DNA of 20,484 nucleotides from JBGRPZ01 sp041725955 (GCA_041725955.1 JBGRQE010000065.1:1-20484), one strand, 5' to 3'. Positions 9,101 through 16,166 are shown, counted from the stretch's first letter. The notes: a model not told the origin generated them from the sequence alone. Program-made: numbers and translations.

Positions 9101-9117
9101 AGGAGAACTATAACATA
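9101..9117 (+). promoter_or_regulatory. Strong Shine-Dalgarno with AUA start for infC
   Basis: AGGAG at 9101-9105 sits 9 nt before ATA at 9115-9117. No ATG, GTG or TTG occurs in frame between the upstream stop (TAG, 9100-9102) and the GTG at 9205, which lies inside the conserved IF3 N-terminal domain. This decides the infC start. Strong Shine-Dalgarno sites are not the rule at the other genes in this window. Confidence 0.8.
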
Positions 9118-9675
9118 GCAACAAATTTTAGTCACCGGAATAGAAACCGAAGACCTATTAAAAAAGAGGACCCACATAAGATAAACAAGGCTATATCAGC
9201 CCCGGTGGTCAGAGTCGTAGGAGAAAACGTGGAGGTGGGTATTTATCAGCTTAAGGAGGCGTTAGAAATAGCCAGAGCACAAGAGCTTGATTTGGTAGAG
9301 ATTTCTCCTAATGCCAACCCTCCTGTTTGTAAAATCATTGATTATAAGAAATTTCTTTATGATCAAAAGAAACGTCAGAAAGAGCTTAAAGCTAAAGCCA
9401 CTAAGGTTGTAGTGAAGGAAATTCGTTTAGGACCTAATACTGATGAACATGACTTTAAGTTTAAATTAAAGCATGCCGTCAAGTTCCTTGAAGAAGGCTC
9501 TAAAGTGAAAGTTGATGTTTTCTTTAAAGGAAGATCTATAATTTATAAAGATAAAGGTGAGTTGATACTTTTGAAATTTGCTCAAGAAGTGGGTGAATAC
9601 GGTAAAGTAGAGCGAATGCCAAAATTGGAGGGTAAGCGTATGATTATGATTATCGCTCCGAATAAAAAGAATTAG
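9115..9675 (+). CDS. infC: Translation initiation factor IF-3, AUA start codon
   Basis: IF-3 binds the 30S subunit, keeps it apart from 50S and rejects wrong start codons. From the ATA the protein has 186 residues and begins (M)ATNFSHRNRNRRPIKKEDPHKINKAI, which restores the conserved HKIN segment before the VRVVGENVEVG strand. Starting at the GTG at 9205 would cut this off. The N-domain includes ALEIARAQELDLVEISPNANPPVCKIIDY. The linker is KKFLYDQKKRQKELK, and the C-domain has KEIRLGPNTDEHDFKFKLKHAVKFL and VFFKGR. In E. coli infC starts at AUU and is autoregulated because IF-3 discriminates against it; an AUA start would allow the same loop. That regulation is inferred from the family, not shown here. 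Confidence 0.93.
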   Translation: MATNFSHRNRNRRPIKKEDPHKINKAISAPVVRVVGENVEVGIYQLKEALEIARAQELDLVEISPNANPPVCKIIDYKKFLYDQKKRQKELKAKATKVVVKEIRLGPNTDEHDFKFKLKHAVKFLEEGSKVKVDVFFKGRSIIYKDKGELILLKFAQEVGEYGKVERMPKLEGKRMIMIIAPNKKN

Positions 9676-9738
9676 AAAGCGATCTTTATTAATAATTTGA
9701 TTTACCTCAATTTATTAATTTTTAATACATATTTAGTA

Positions 9739-9933
9739 ATGCCTAAAATGAAAACTAAATCTGGTGCTAAGAAAAGATTTATTCTTACTGGCACTGGAAA
9801 AATTAAAAGAAAGCATGCTTACAAAAGCCACATTTTGACCAAGAAGTCAACTAAGCGTAAGCGTAATTTGACTTACTTCACTATTGTGGATAAGACTGAC
9901 GAGAAGAACGTTAGAAGAATGCTTCGTCACTAG
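9739..9933 (+). CDS. rpmI: Large ribosomal subunit protein bL35
   Basis: A 64-residue, highly basic protein of the 50S subunit. It begins MPKMKTKSGAKKRF, the family signature, followed by GTGKIKRKHAYKSHILTKKSTKRKRNL and ending VRRMLRH. The frame is open upstream to 9697, but the 14 extra residues are hydrophobic and not part of the family, so the ATG at 9739 is the start. It lies 63 nt after infC and 90 nt before rplT. Confidence 0.97.
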   Translation: MPKMKTKSGAKKRFILTGTGKIKRKHAYKSHILTKKSTKRKRNLTYFTIVDKTDEKNVRRMLRH

Positions 9934-9967
9934 TATTATAGGTAATTTATTTTTTGTTAAACTTTTG

Positions 9968-10004
9968 CTATAGCTTTTTTAAGTGTTTTTTTAAACCGCT
10001 ATAG
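9968..10004 (+). other. Possible leader hairpin between rpmI and rplT
   Basis: CTATAGC (9968-9974) can pair with GCTATAG (9998-10004) around a T-rich loop of 23 nt, 20 nt before the rplT start. L20 autoregulation of this operon is known in other bacteria, but I cannot show that this hairpin is an L20 site. Confidence 0.3.
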
Positions 10005-10023
10005 TGATTAAAATTTTGAAATT

Positions 10024-10368
10024 ATGCCAAGATCAGTAAACGCTGTTGCATCTAGAGCAAGACGTAAAAAGATCATGAAATTGACCAAAGGTCAATTCGG
10101 TAGAAGAAAGAATGTTTGGACGGTTGCTAAAAATGCATACGAAAAAGGTCAACAGTATGCATACCGCGACAGACGTGCTAAGAAGAGAAGTTTCCGTGGA
10201 TTGTGGATCCAGCGTATTAATGCTGCTGCACGTCTTCATGGATTGTCTTACTCTGCATTTATGGGTAAACTTCATGAGAAGGATATTGAAATCAGCCGTA
10301 AAGTTCTAGCTGATCTAGCGATGAATCAACCAGATGCTTTTAAAGCAATCGTTGACGCTGTAAAATAG
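10024..10368 (+). CDS. rplT: Large ribosomal subunit protein bL20
   Basis: A 114-residue basic protein that binds 23S rRNA early in 50S assembly. Family motifs run along its length: MPRSVNAVASRARRKKIMKLTKGQFGRRKNVW, AYRDRRAKKRSFRGLWIQRINAAARLHGLSYS and DLAMNQPDAFKAIVDAVK. The long basic N-terminal helix is intact. It is the last gene of the thrS-infC-rpmI-rplT cluster and is followed by a strong terminator. In other bacteria this protein also represses its own operon. Confidence 0.98.
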   Translation: MPRSVNAVASRARRKKIMKLTKGQFGRRKNVWTVAKNAYEKGQQYAYRDRRAKKRSFRGLWIQRINAAARLHGLSYSAFMGKLHEKDIEISRKVLADLAMNQPDAFKAIVDAVK

Positions 10369-10399
10369 AAAATTCAATTTCAAAATAAAGATTGCTTTT

Positions 10400-10438
10400 A
10401 AGCCTGAAGAAATTCTCTTCAGGCTTTTTTTGTTTTTT
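10400..10438 (+). terminator. Intrinsic terminator of the thrS-rplT cluster
   Basis: AAGCCTGAAGA (10400-10410) and TCTTCAGGCTT (10416-10426) form a perfect 11-bp stem with a 5-nt loop, AATTC, followed by a long T-rich tract. Confidence 0.95.
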
Positions 10439-10748
10439 CTTATATTGAAATTAACTAATAGCATGCAAAGCTCTAGTCTCAAACGTATATCATTCTTTCC
10501 CTATCCAACTATTCAAAACACATATATAAAGTATCATGAATGGAATTATAAAAGATTCATATCTGAAATAGATAAATGAATTAAAATTTCCTAAAGACTT
10601 TAAAATTTCTAATAATCTATTTTTAATTAATATAATTATTATTTATTTTCGTGATTCGAATATTTTATTCCAATAATCTATTTTTCATTGACAATTTTGC
10701 AGGCTTGACAGTGAGAGATTTTTTAAAGGAGTGAAAAATTAATTACGT
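10439..10748. other. AT-rich gap with a 14-bp direct repeat
   Basis: No gene is supported here. AATAATCTATTTTT occurs at 10611-10624 and again at 10672-10685, 61 bp apart. CAATTTTG at 10691-10698 is one mismatch from TAnnTTTG and could serve the lipoprotein gene. An AGGAG at 10727-10731 is too far (17 nt) from the ATG at 10749 to be a normal ribosome binding site. Confidence 0.4.
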
Positions 10749-11192
10749 ATGAAAAGAATATTTATAAATTTTTTACTGATTTGTACAGTAGGAATTCTAC
10801 TGTTTTCTTGCTCAAAAGGTGGGGGTGAGCATGAAAATAAAGATCCTGTTCTTAAGAATTTCGTTGGATTATGGACTGTTTTTAAACAGCAAACGACAAT
10901 TAAGAAATCTTCAGAAATTGAGACTATCCCTAATGGATATGTCAATATTTCTATAACAAAAGAAAATAGCTTTTCTTTTGTTGTGCTGGGCCAACAAAAA
11001 GAAATTAACGAATCTTTTGATGGTTCTTGGAGGGAATTAAATGATAATACTATTAAATTGATATTTAAGAACCAAGAGGGTGAAGATATTTTTGCAGAAT
11101 TATTAAGAGATAAAGATAGATTGATCCTGAAGGATTTTATAATTGGAGATAATGGTGAACGAATTTCCTTCTATTTGAAAAAACACGAGTAA
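10749..11192 (+). CDS. Small outer-membrane-type lipoprotein, possible lipocalin-like domain
   Basis: A 147-residue protein with a lipoprotein signal: Lys2-Arg3, a hydrophobic stretch at 4-19, and the lipobox LLFSC with Cys21 as lipidated residue. A flexible SKGGGEHENKD follows. The mature part begins with NFVGLWTV (37-44), which resembles the GxW start of the small lipocalin-like domains common in Bacteroidota lipoproteins. Later beta-rich repeats such as YVNISITKENSFSFVV and FDGSWRELNDNTIKLIF also fit a small beta barrel. I infer the fold and do not recognise a specific family or ligand. It stands alone, with its own terminator, convergent with the PLC-like gene. Confidence 0.8.
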   Translation: MKRIFINFLLICTVGILLFSCSKGGGEHENKDPVLKNFVGLWTVFKQQTTIKKSSEIETIPNGYVNISITKENSFSFVVLGQQKEINESFDGSWRELNDNTIKLIFKNQEGEDIFAELLRDKDRLILKDFIIGDNGERISFYLKKHE

Positions 11193-11254
11193 AAAAGAAT
11201 AATAATTAAATAAATAGTCATGTAGATATTTCGATATAAGTTTTTTTGCATAGT

Positions 11255-11287
11255 AGAAGTTGTCTGAGGAGGCAGCTTCTTTTTTTA
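11255..11287 (+). terminator. Intrinsic terminator after the lipoprotein gene
   Basis: AGAAGTTGTC (11255-11264) pairs with GGCAGCTTCT (11271-11280), with two G-U pairs and a 6-nt loop, followed by six T. Confidence 0.82.
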
Positions 11288-11326
11288 TAAAAAAAGTTCT
11301 CAACAGATATTTTTGCTGAGAACTTT
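11281..11326 (-). terminator. Intrinsic terminator of the PLC-like gene
   Basis: On the minus strand AAAGTTCTCA (from 11326) pairs with TGAGAACTTT (ending at 11293), followed by a T-rich tract down to about 11281. It sits directly against the plus-strand terminator, insulating the two convergent genes. Confidence 0.82.
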
Positions 11327-11345
11327 CTAGAATAAAACTAATAGT

Positions 11346-13685
11346 TTATTTTTTTATAATCTTACCTGAATATACATTTTCACCGGAGTTTATTTTATAA
11401 ATATACAGTCCGCTTTTAAGCTGATTTAAATCGATGCTTAAGTCACTCTCTCCATTTCTATGTAAATTAAAGTTTTGCGAATGAACTTCTCTTCCTGTAA
11501 TATCATAAATTTCACAAACGACATTTTTAGAGTCAATACTATTGATCTTAAAATTTAGAACATTTGTAAATGGGTTTGGAAATACATCTTCAACAAGATT
11601 TATATTGGAGTTTATTTCTTCATTGTTATTTTGCGACTTTAAATTTGATAAGTTGTCACCTTGTGGGTTTTCTTGTTTGAAATTAAACTCAATATCTTTA
11701 TTTTCTTTATTGTTATAAGTAAATTCAGATTGAGACAATTTAATTCCATCTTTAGAAGCTGTAATGGTAATGGTTTCACCAATCTCTGCTGGGAAATTGT
11801 AGCTTCCATTTATTACAGTTTCGATAGTTTTTCCATCAGAAGAATAAGTTACTTTATATTTTACATCAGGAATTAGATTACCATTAATATCTACAGTTTT
11901 ACCCATTACAGATCTGTATTTATAGTTCATGTCATGAATCACTTCCATAACATCTCCATAGGTACTATAATCATAAACATATGACATAGGGCGCATTGCA
12001 GAACTTCTCCATCCGGTAAGAAAATGATTCTTGGTCCAGTTGTATTCATTCATGATCCTGTCTTTCGATTTTGATCCAAATCCAAGAGGATCTTCTGTTC
12101 CATACATGGCAATGACATAGAATGGCTTTTCATCTGTTTTATTGCTTACAGCAATTGGTGAGATATTATTTACGTCATTAGTTCCCCATGAACGACTATT
12201 GTTCATTAGTGATTCAATTCCAGAATTCATTTCTCTGGTATCGCCACCAAATAACAATATCTGTTTTCCTGCATTTAGTATATCTCGAGGAGTTAGATTT
12301 GCATAGTCTTTATTTTCTGCCATATACATTTTATCGTATATGCCATATTTTTGGAAGAAATATTTATAGTTCTCATAACTAACTCCAGAAGGGGAATCTA
12401 TTTTCAGAATAATTATTTCATTTGGGTGCGATTCTATAAAGGCTTTAATTTCCCAAATTCCAAAACGAACATTTCTTTGACCGAATATAGTTCCTCCATA
12501 AATTTTACCATGTTCAATAGCAACACTTCTTTCAATATTTGCATTAAATGGAAATGGAATATTGTTTATATCCATTTCAATAAATCTTATTCCTTGGCAT
12601 AGTTGGTAAGGAACATCCTCGTCATGACTATTATTTCCATTTATAAATAACGAACCAGCAATATATGAGTTATGTGTAGAAGGAATCGTGAATGTCCCAA
12701 ACTTTTTGTCTAAATATCCTTCTTCAGAAAATGAAAAACTCACCAAAGGAGTAGGGTGCGACCAGCTATTGTTTTCAAATCTTGTATGCCATAAGTAACC
12801 TTTATTACTTCCAAATTGGTAGAAAGAATAAATTTTATTATCGTATACAACAGAGCCTGGAGTGTCGCTCATAAAAACTTCAGAAAGAAAATGATCACTT
12901 GAAAAGTTATTTCCATCAAAAGTCATATAATACATTTTCCCTGTTTTGTTACTTCCCTGATGGAAGATATAGATATTGTTATTATAGACAATTGGATTGG
13001 GAGATACAGATAGAGCTGTGTTATTAATCTTTGCATCTCTAGACCATGAGTTGCCATCAAAAACACTATACCACATTTCTCCATTATTTCCTTTACCTTG
13101 GTGGAAAACATAGATTTTATTATTGTAAACAATCGCTCCCGGAGAGGAAGACATGCCTACATCGTTTAGTTTAGTGTCTCTACTAAAATTCTGTCCATCG
13201 AAAGTGGTATACCACATTTCTCCATTTTTACCTTTGCCTTGATGGAAGATAAATAATTTTCCTTGATATTCTACAACCGATGGGGATGAGGTCATTCCTA
13301 AATTTGCAATTTTTATTTCTCTAGACCAATTCTGTCCATCGAAAGTGGTATACCACATATCACCAGCTTCACCACCATCTTGATGAAAGACATACAGTTT
13401 GTTTTGATATACAACAGGACAAGGTGCTTGAGTTAGGGATATGCCAGGTGCTTGTGACTGTAAACTCCATTCTCCATCTTTTAACACACGATATTCTAAT
13501 CTTAAGTTTTTTCCTCTGCCTTGTTGGAAAACATATAATTGATCCTGATAAACTACTGCTGCAGGACTTACTGATAATCCATGGGGACCATCACCAACAT
13601 TATGTTCTTGTGAAAAAGATAAGGTAGATATCAGAAGCATAAATGCAAGCATTGTACCTCTGAATAGTGGTCTAGATAATTTCAT
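11346..13685 (-). CDS. Secreted PI-PLC-like phosphodiesterase with propeller repeats and T9SS domain
   Basis: A 779-residue exported protein. Residues 1-25 are a Sec signal peptide (LAFMLLISTLSFSQ). Six tandem repeats of about 47 residues follow (about 38-319), each of the form SPxxVVYxNKLYVFHQGKGxxGEMWYTTFDGxxWS. They resemble blades of PLL-type or sialidase-like propellers and may bind glycans. The catalytic domain (about 325-590) resembles PI-PLC X domains: TIPSTHNSY with His338 and Asn339, GIRFIEMDI with Glu370 and Asp372, EHGK with His392, and IILKID with Asp430. This arrangement matches the calcium-dependent eukaryotic PLC site. A beta-sandwich-like segment (about 596-670) and a T9SS type A sorting domain (about 698-779, VFPNPF start, SGLYIYKI near the end) complete it. 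Substrate is unknown. Monocistronic. Confidence 0.85.
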   Translation of the reverse strand: MKLSRPLFRGTMLAFMLLISTLSFSQEHNVGDGPHGLSVSPAAVVYQDQLYVFQQGRGKNLRLEYRVLKDGEWSLQSQAPGISLTQAPCPVVYQNKLYVFHQDGGEAGDMWYTTFDGQNWSREIKIANLGMTSSPSVVEYQGKLFIFHQGKGKNGEMWYTTFDGQNFSRDTKLNDVGMSSSPGAIVYNNKIYVFHQGKGNNGEMWYSVFDGNSWSRDAKINNTALSVSPNPIVYNNNIYIFHQGSNKTGKMYYMTFDGNNFSSDHFLSEVFMSDTPGSVVYDNKIYSFYQFGSNKGYLWHTRFENNSWSHPTPLVSFSFSEEGYLDKKFGTFTIPSTHNSYIAGSLFINGNNSHDEDVPYQLCQGIRFIEMDINNIPFPFNANIERSVAIEHGKIYGGTIFGQRNVRFGIWEIKAFIESHPNEIIILKIDSPSGVSYENYKYFFQKYGIYDKMYMAENKDYANLTPRDILNAGKQILLFGGDTREMNSGIESLMNNSRSWGTNDVNNISPIAVSNKTDEKPFYVIAMYGTEDPLGFGSKSKDRIMNEYNWTKNHFLTGWRSSAMRPMSYVYDYSTYGDVMEVIHDMNYKYRSVMGKTVDINGNLIPDVKYKVTYSSDGKTIETVINGSYNFPAEIGETITITASKDGIKLSQSEFTYNNKENKDIEFNFKQENPQGDNLSNLKSQNNNEEINSNINLVEDVFPNPFTNVLNFKINSIDSKNVVCEIYDITGREVHSQNFNLHRNGESDLSIDLNQLKSGLYIYKINSGENVYSGKIIKK
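12729..13574 (-). repeat. Six tandem 141-bp repeats encoding propeller-like blades
   Basis: Residues about 38-319 of the PLC-like protein consist of six repeats of about 47 residues. At DNA level 29 bp are identical between 13189-13217 and 13330-13358, exactly 141 bp apart (47 codons). This marks blades 2 and 3 as the most recent duplication or as homogenised copies. The outer repeats (1 and 6) are the most divergent. Confidence 0.85.
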
Positions 13686-13795
13686 AGTTTTAGTCTTTTT
13701 AGAGTAAAAATTGTGTCATAGCTTCATAAATAAAACTGTCTTTTGGATAGATTTATTATAGGAATAGCTTTATTGGTGGTGTTTATACTGGTGAT

Positions 13796-13840
13796 AAAAA
13801 GACTTAGGCCGTCTGTAGAAGTCTACACACGGCCTAAGTC
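13796..13840 (-). terminator. Strong intrinsic terminator of the transporter gene
   Basis: GACTTAGGCCGT (13801-13812) pairs perfectly with ACGGCCTAAGTC (13829-13840). After one C:C mismatch a 6-bp inner stem continues (TGTAGA/TCTACA) around a 2-nt loop that must open in practice. On the minus strand five T follow at 13800-13796. Confidence 0.92.
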
Positions 13841-13877
13841 AATCTGGAAATATGGTGAATAATTATTCTAAATAGCT

Positions 13878-15530
13878 TTATACTAGTAGAATCAATATCT
13901 GAATACATAGAATCCTCAAAAACATAACCAAAGGATATACCGATGCATAACCATATGATTGAGCTTGTGAAGAACTTAAGTTATTTGCAAATTCTAAAGC
14001 AGGAGGGTCTGTCATTGAACCTGCCAGCAATCCACAAATGGAAAGATAGTTTACTTTCCAAAGTCTTGCCAGTATTGCTGTAATAAACAATGGGATAAAA
14101 GTAATTAAAGCTCCATAGCCCATCCATGTTACACCTCCTTCATGAACCAAAGAATGTATGAATTTGCCACCTGAACCTATACCAACACTCACTAAGAACA
14201 ATACAATACCCACTTCACGAATTACTAAGCTTGCCCCTGGAGGAAGATAAAAACTTAATTTTCCAACTCTTCCCATTCGACCAAGCAAAATGGCTACCAA
14301 TAATGGTCCGCCTGCTAGTCCGAGTTTAACAGGGGCTGGAATTCCAGGAATATTAATAGGTATACTACCCAATAATATTCCAAGGAAAATCCCTAAGAAC
14401 ATAGGTAATATATTGGGGTGGTTTAAAGCCTCAGGAGAGTTACCCAGTTCGTTGGCAATTTCTGGAAGCTGTTTTGTTTCTCCAACAACACGTACATAAT
14501 CTCCAATTTCTAATGTAGATTCAAGGGTAGGGATCATTTCGATACCTGAGCGATAAATTCGGGTGATATTTGCATTGTAACGACCGAAGATATTTACTTC
14601 TGCAATAGTTTTTCCTGCAATAGCTTTTTGGGTAACAATCATTCGGCGCATTGCCAATTTGCCATTGGTTTTGCACATATTGGTGTTTGAAATCTCTCCA
14701 AAGAGAGTCTGCAAGCGGGTTCTGCTATCTTTTGGTGCGATAATATTTATCTTATCACCTTCGGCAACACAAGTGCTTGGTTTTGGAACAAATACTTCAC
14801 CATTACGTGCTATTCTGCTTATTACAATCGGTTCGGTAAATAAATTGGATAGCTCTTTTTGGGTCTTACCAATGATTTGAGGATTATTTATGCTAATAGA
14901 GAAGGTTTCTGCCGAAACTTGATTTTCTTCGGCTTCTTTTGTGTAGTTTTCTTCTTCCTGATTAACTTTTATTCTGAAAATAACTCGTATAAGAATCATT
15001 GTAAGAATAATTCCAATAATACCAAAAGGATAGGCAACGGCATATGCCATTCCTGTTACTCCCACATCGGTAGTGCCCATATCGGTAATTACTTGCTGTG
15101 CTGCACCTAAACTTGGAGTGTTGGTTACAGCTCCGCAAAGAATACCTGCCATGGTTTCGATCGGGATACCTGTAATAAAATGAATAATTACAGCTATACC
15201 TAATCCAAGAAACACAATTAACGAAGCAAGTGTATTCATCTTCATTCCTTCCTTTTTGAGGGAAGAGACAAAACCTGGACCTACTTCTAAGCCTATTGAA
15301 TAGACGAATAAAATAAGTCCAAATTCTTTTACAAAATGAAGCGTTTTTGGATTAATCTGAATTCCGAAATGTCCAACGGCAAGCCCTGTAAAAAGAACCC
15401 CTGCAATGCCCAATTGAATTTTAAATAACTTTATCTTTCCAATGCCAATACCAATAAAAATGGCAAGAGAAATAAAAAGAATACTTTGAACAGTCCCTGT
15501 CTGCGTAAAAAAATTGACTAAGTTTTCCAT
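13878..15530 (-). CDS. AspT/YidE/YbjL-family membrane transporter with two RCK_C domains
   Basis: A 550-residue inner membrane protein with the family's duplicated architecture. The N-terminal membrane half (about 12-185) contains LCGAVTNTPSLGAAQQ (131-146). The C-terminal half (about 372-550) contains the matching LLAGSMTDPPALEFANN (501-517). Between them are two TrkA-C/RCK_C-like cytosolic domains, about 210-280 (IVISRIARNGEVFVP) and 290-360 (AEVNIFGRYNANITRIYRSG). Family members include the aspartate:alanine antiporter AspT, but most are of unknown substrate. It lies alone, behind a cobalamin riboswitch, with a strong terminator, so vitamin B12 level should control it. Transport of a metabolite of a B12-dependent pathway, or of cobalt or a corrinoid, is possible; the sequence does not decide. 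Confidence 0.9.
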   Translation of the reverse strand: MENLVNFFTQTGTVQSILFISLAIFIGIGIGKIKLFKIQLGIAGVLFTGLAVGHFGIQINPKTLHFVKEFGLILFVYSIGLEVGPGFVSSLKKEGMKMNTLASLIVFLGLGIAVIIHFITGIPIETMAGILCGAVTNTPSLGAAQQVITDMGTTDVGVTGMAYAVAYPFGIIGIILTMILIRVIFRIKVNQEEENYTKEAEENQVSAETFSISINNPQIIGKTQKELSNLFTEPIVISRIARNGEVFVPKPSTCVAEGDKINIIAPKDSRTRLQTLFGEISNTNMCKTNGKLAMRRMIVTQKAIAGKTIAEVNIFGRYNANITRIYRSGIEMIPTLESTLEIGDYVRVVGETKQLPEIANELGNSPEALNHPNILPMFLGIFLGILLGSIPINIPGIPAPVKLGLAGGPLLVAILLGRMGRVGKLSFYLPPGASLVIREVGIVLFLVSVGIGSGGKFIHSLVHEGGVTWMGYGALITFIPLFITAILARLWKVNYLSICGLLAGSMTDPPALEFANNLSSSQAQSYGYASVYPLVMFLRILCIQILILLV

Positions 15531-15538
15531 TGTTTCTA

Positions 15539-15584
15539 TTATCTATTATCTCAAAACCCCGGAGATAAGGTTGATTATAGATAA
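15539..15584 (-). promoter_or_regulatory. Probable expression-platform hairpin of the cobalamin riboswitch
   Basis: Between the riboswitch and the transporter ATG (15530) the minus strand can form TTATCTC/GAGATAA (15562-15568 with 15546-15552). Directly outside it lies TTATCTA/TAGATAA (15578-15584 with 15539-15545). The structure ends 8 nt before the start codon and has no T-tract, so control of translation initiation is more likely than termination. Confidence 0.55.
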
Positions 15585-15585
15585 A

Positions 15586-15748
15586 GGCAGGTCTTCTGGT
15601 TTATTCAAATCTTATTCCCTTCCCGCAAAAGCAGTGGTATGTGAATAAGATCTTGCGCTACAGTAGGTAGCACCTGAAATTACAGCTACGGGGTTAACTC
15701 CGAATTTACATCGGATTCCCTTTTAAGTAAATACTACACCTTCATCCT
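15586..15748 (-). promoter_or_regulatory. Cobalamin (B12) riboswitch upstream of the transporter
   Basis: Read on the minus strand, the conserved elements follow in order: GAAGGTGTAG, AAAGGGAATCCGATG, TTCGGA, CCCCGTAGCTGTAA, GCGGGAAGG and, at the end, the B12 box CCAGAAGACCTGCC (15599-15586). These match the cobalamin riboswitch pattern (AGGGAAuccgGU...UCCGgaGC..CCCCGC.aCUGUaA and GCCAGGAGACCUGCC). It lies between a promoter box and the transporter ORF on the same strand. Confidence 0.92.
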
Positions 15749-15760
15749 AAAAATAATCGG

Positions 15761-15768
15761 CAAACGTA
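15761..15768 (-). promoter_or_regulatory. Putative -7 promoter element for the riboswitch-transporter transcript
   Basis: The minus strand reads TACGTTTG, a full TAnnTTTG match, ending about 13 nt before the first conserved riboswitch bases. The transcript would thus start close to the aptamer 5' end, as expected. Confidence 0.6.
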
Positions 15769-15862
15769 TCAATTTTGTAAATTAAAATCTCGTTTATTCC
15801 TTTAATTTATTGTGTTTGGTGGTATTTTATATTTTGTCTAATTTAGATTGGAGGTGGTGTTT

Positions 15863-15898
15863 CGTGTTTCTGATTTTGTCTTCGAAATCCGAAACACG
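15863..15898. other. Strong hairpin without T-tract
   Basis: CGTGTTTC (15863-15870) pairs with GAAACACG (15891-15898). After one mismatch GATTT (15872-15876) pairs with AAATC (15885-15889) around an 8-nt loop. No T run follows on either strand, so it is not a standard terminator. It directly precedes the 22-bp repeat tract. Confidence 0.6.
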
Positions 15899-15920
15899 AT
15901 TATCGAAATCTGAGTCACCC

Positions 15921-16118
15921 AGTCAGAATGACAATCTGAGCTAGTCAGAATGATAATCTGAGCCAGTCAGAACGGCAATCTGAGCCAGTGGGAATGACAA
16001 TTTGAGTCAGTGGGAACGGCATTCCGAGTCAGTGCCAGTGGCCCAGTGAGCTAGTGAGAATGATCTGCTAAGCTCGTGGCTGAGTCTCTCTGAGCTAGTC
16101 AAAACAGCAACTTGAGCC
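15921..16118. repeat. Degenerate 22-bp minisatellite, nine in-register units
   Basis: Units start at 15921, 15943, 15965, 15987, 16009, 16031, 16053, 16075 and 16097, with no insertion or deletion. The first three are nearly identical (AGTCAGAATGACAATCTGAG plus two bases); units 4-5 keep AGTGGGAA and GAGTC; units 6-8 are strongly degraded; unit 9 is close to the first ones again. A worn unit may precede the tract at 15899-15920. A 22-bp period shifts frame each unit, so a repeated peptide is not encoded. Confidence 0.9.
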
Positions 16119-16166
16119 GGTGGGGTTTATAAGCCGTCAGCATAGGCCTGTCTTTGAAATCTGCTA

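Noticed and set aside
15899..16118. 22-bp repeat tract considered as a second CRISPR array
   Set aside because: The units adjoin directly with no unique spacers, so it is a minisatellite.
16119..16166. Search for a terminator directly after tenA
   Set aside because: Only short imperfect pairings, no T-tract on the minus strand; not reported as a terminator.
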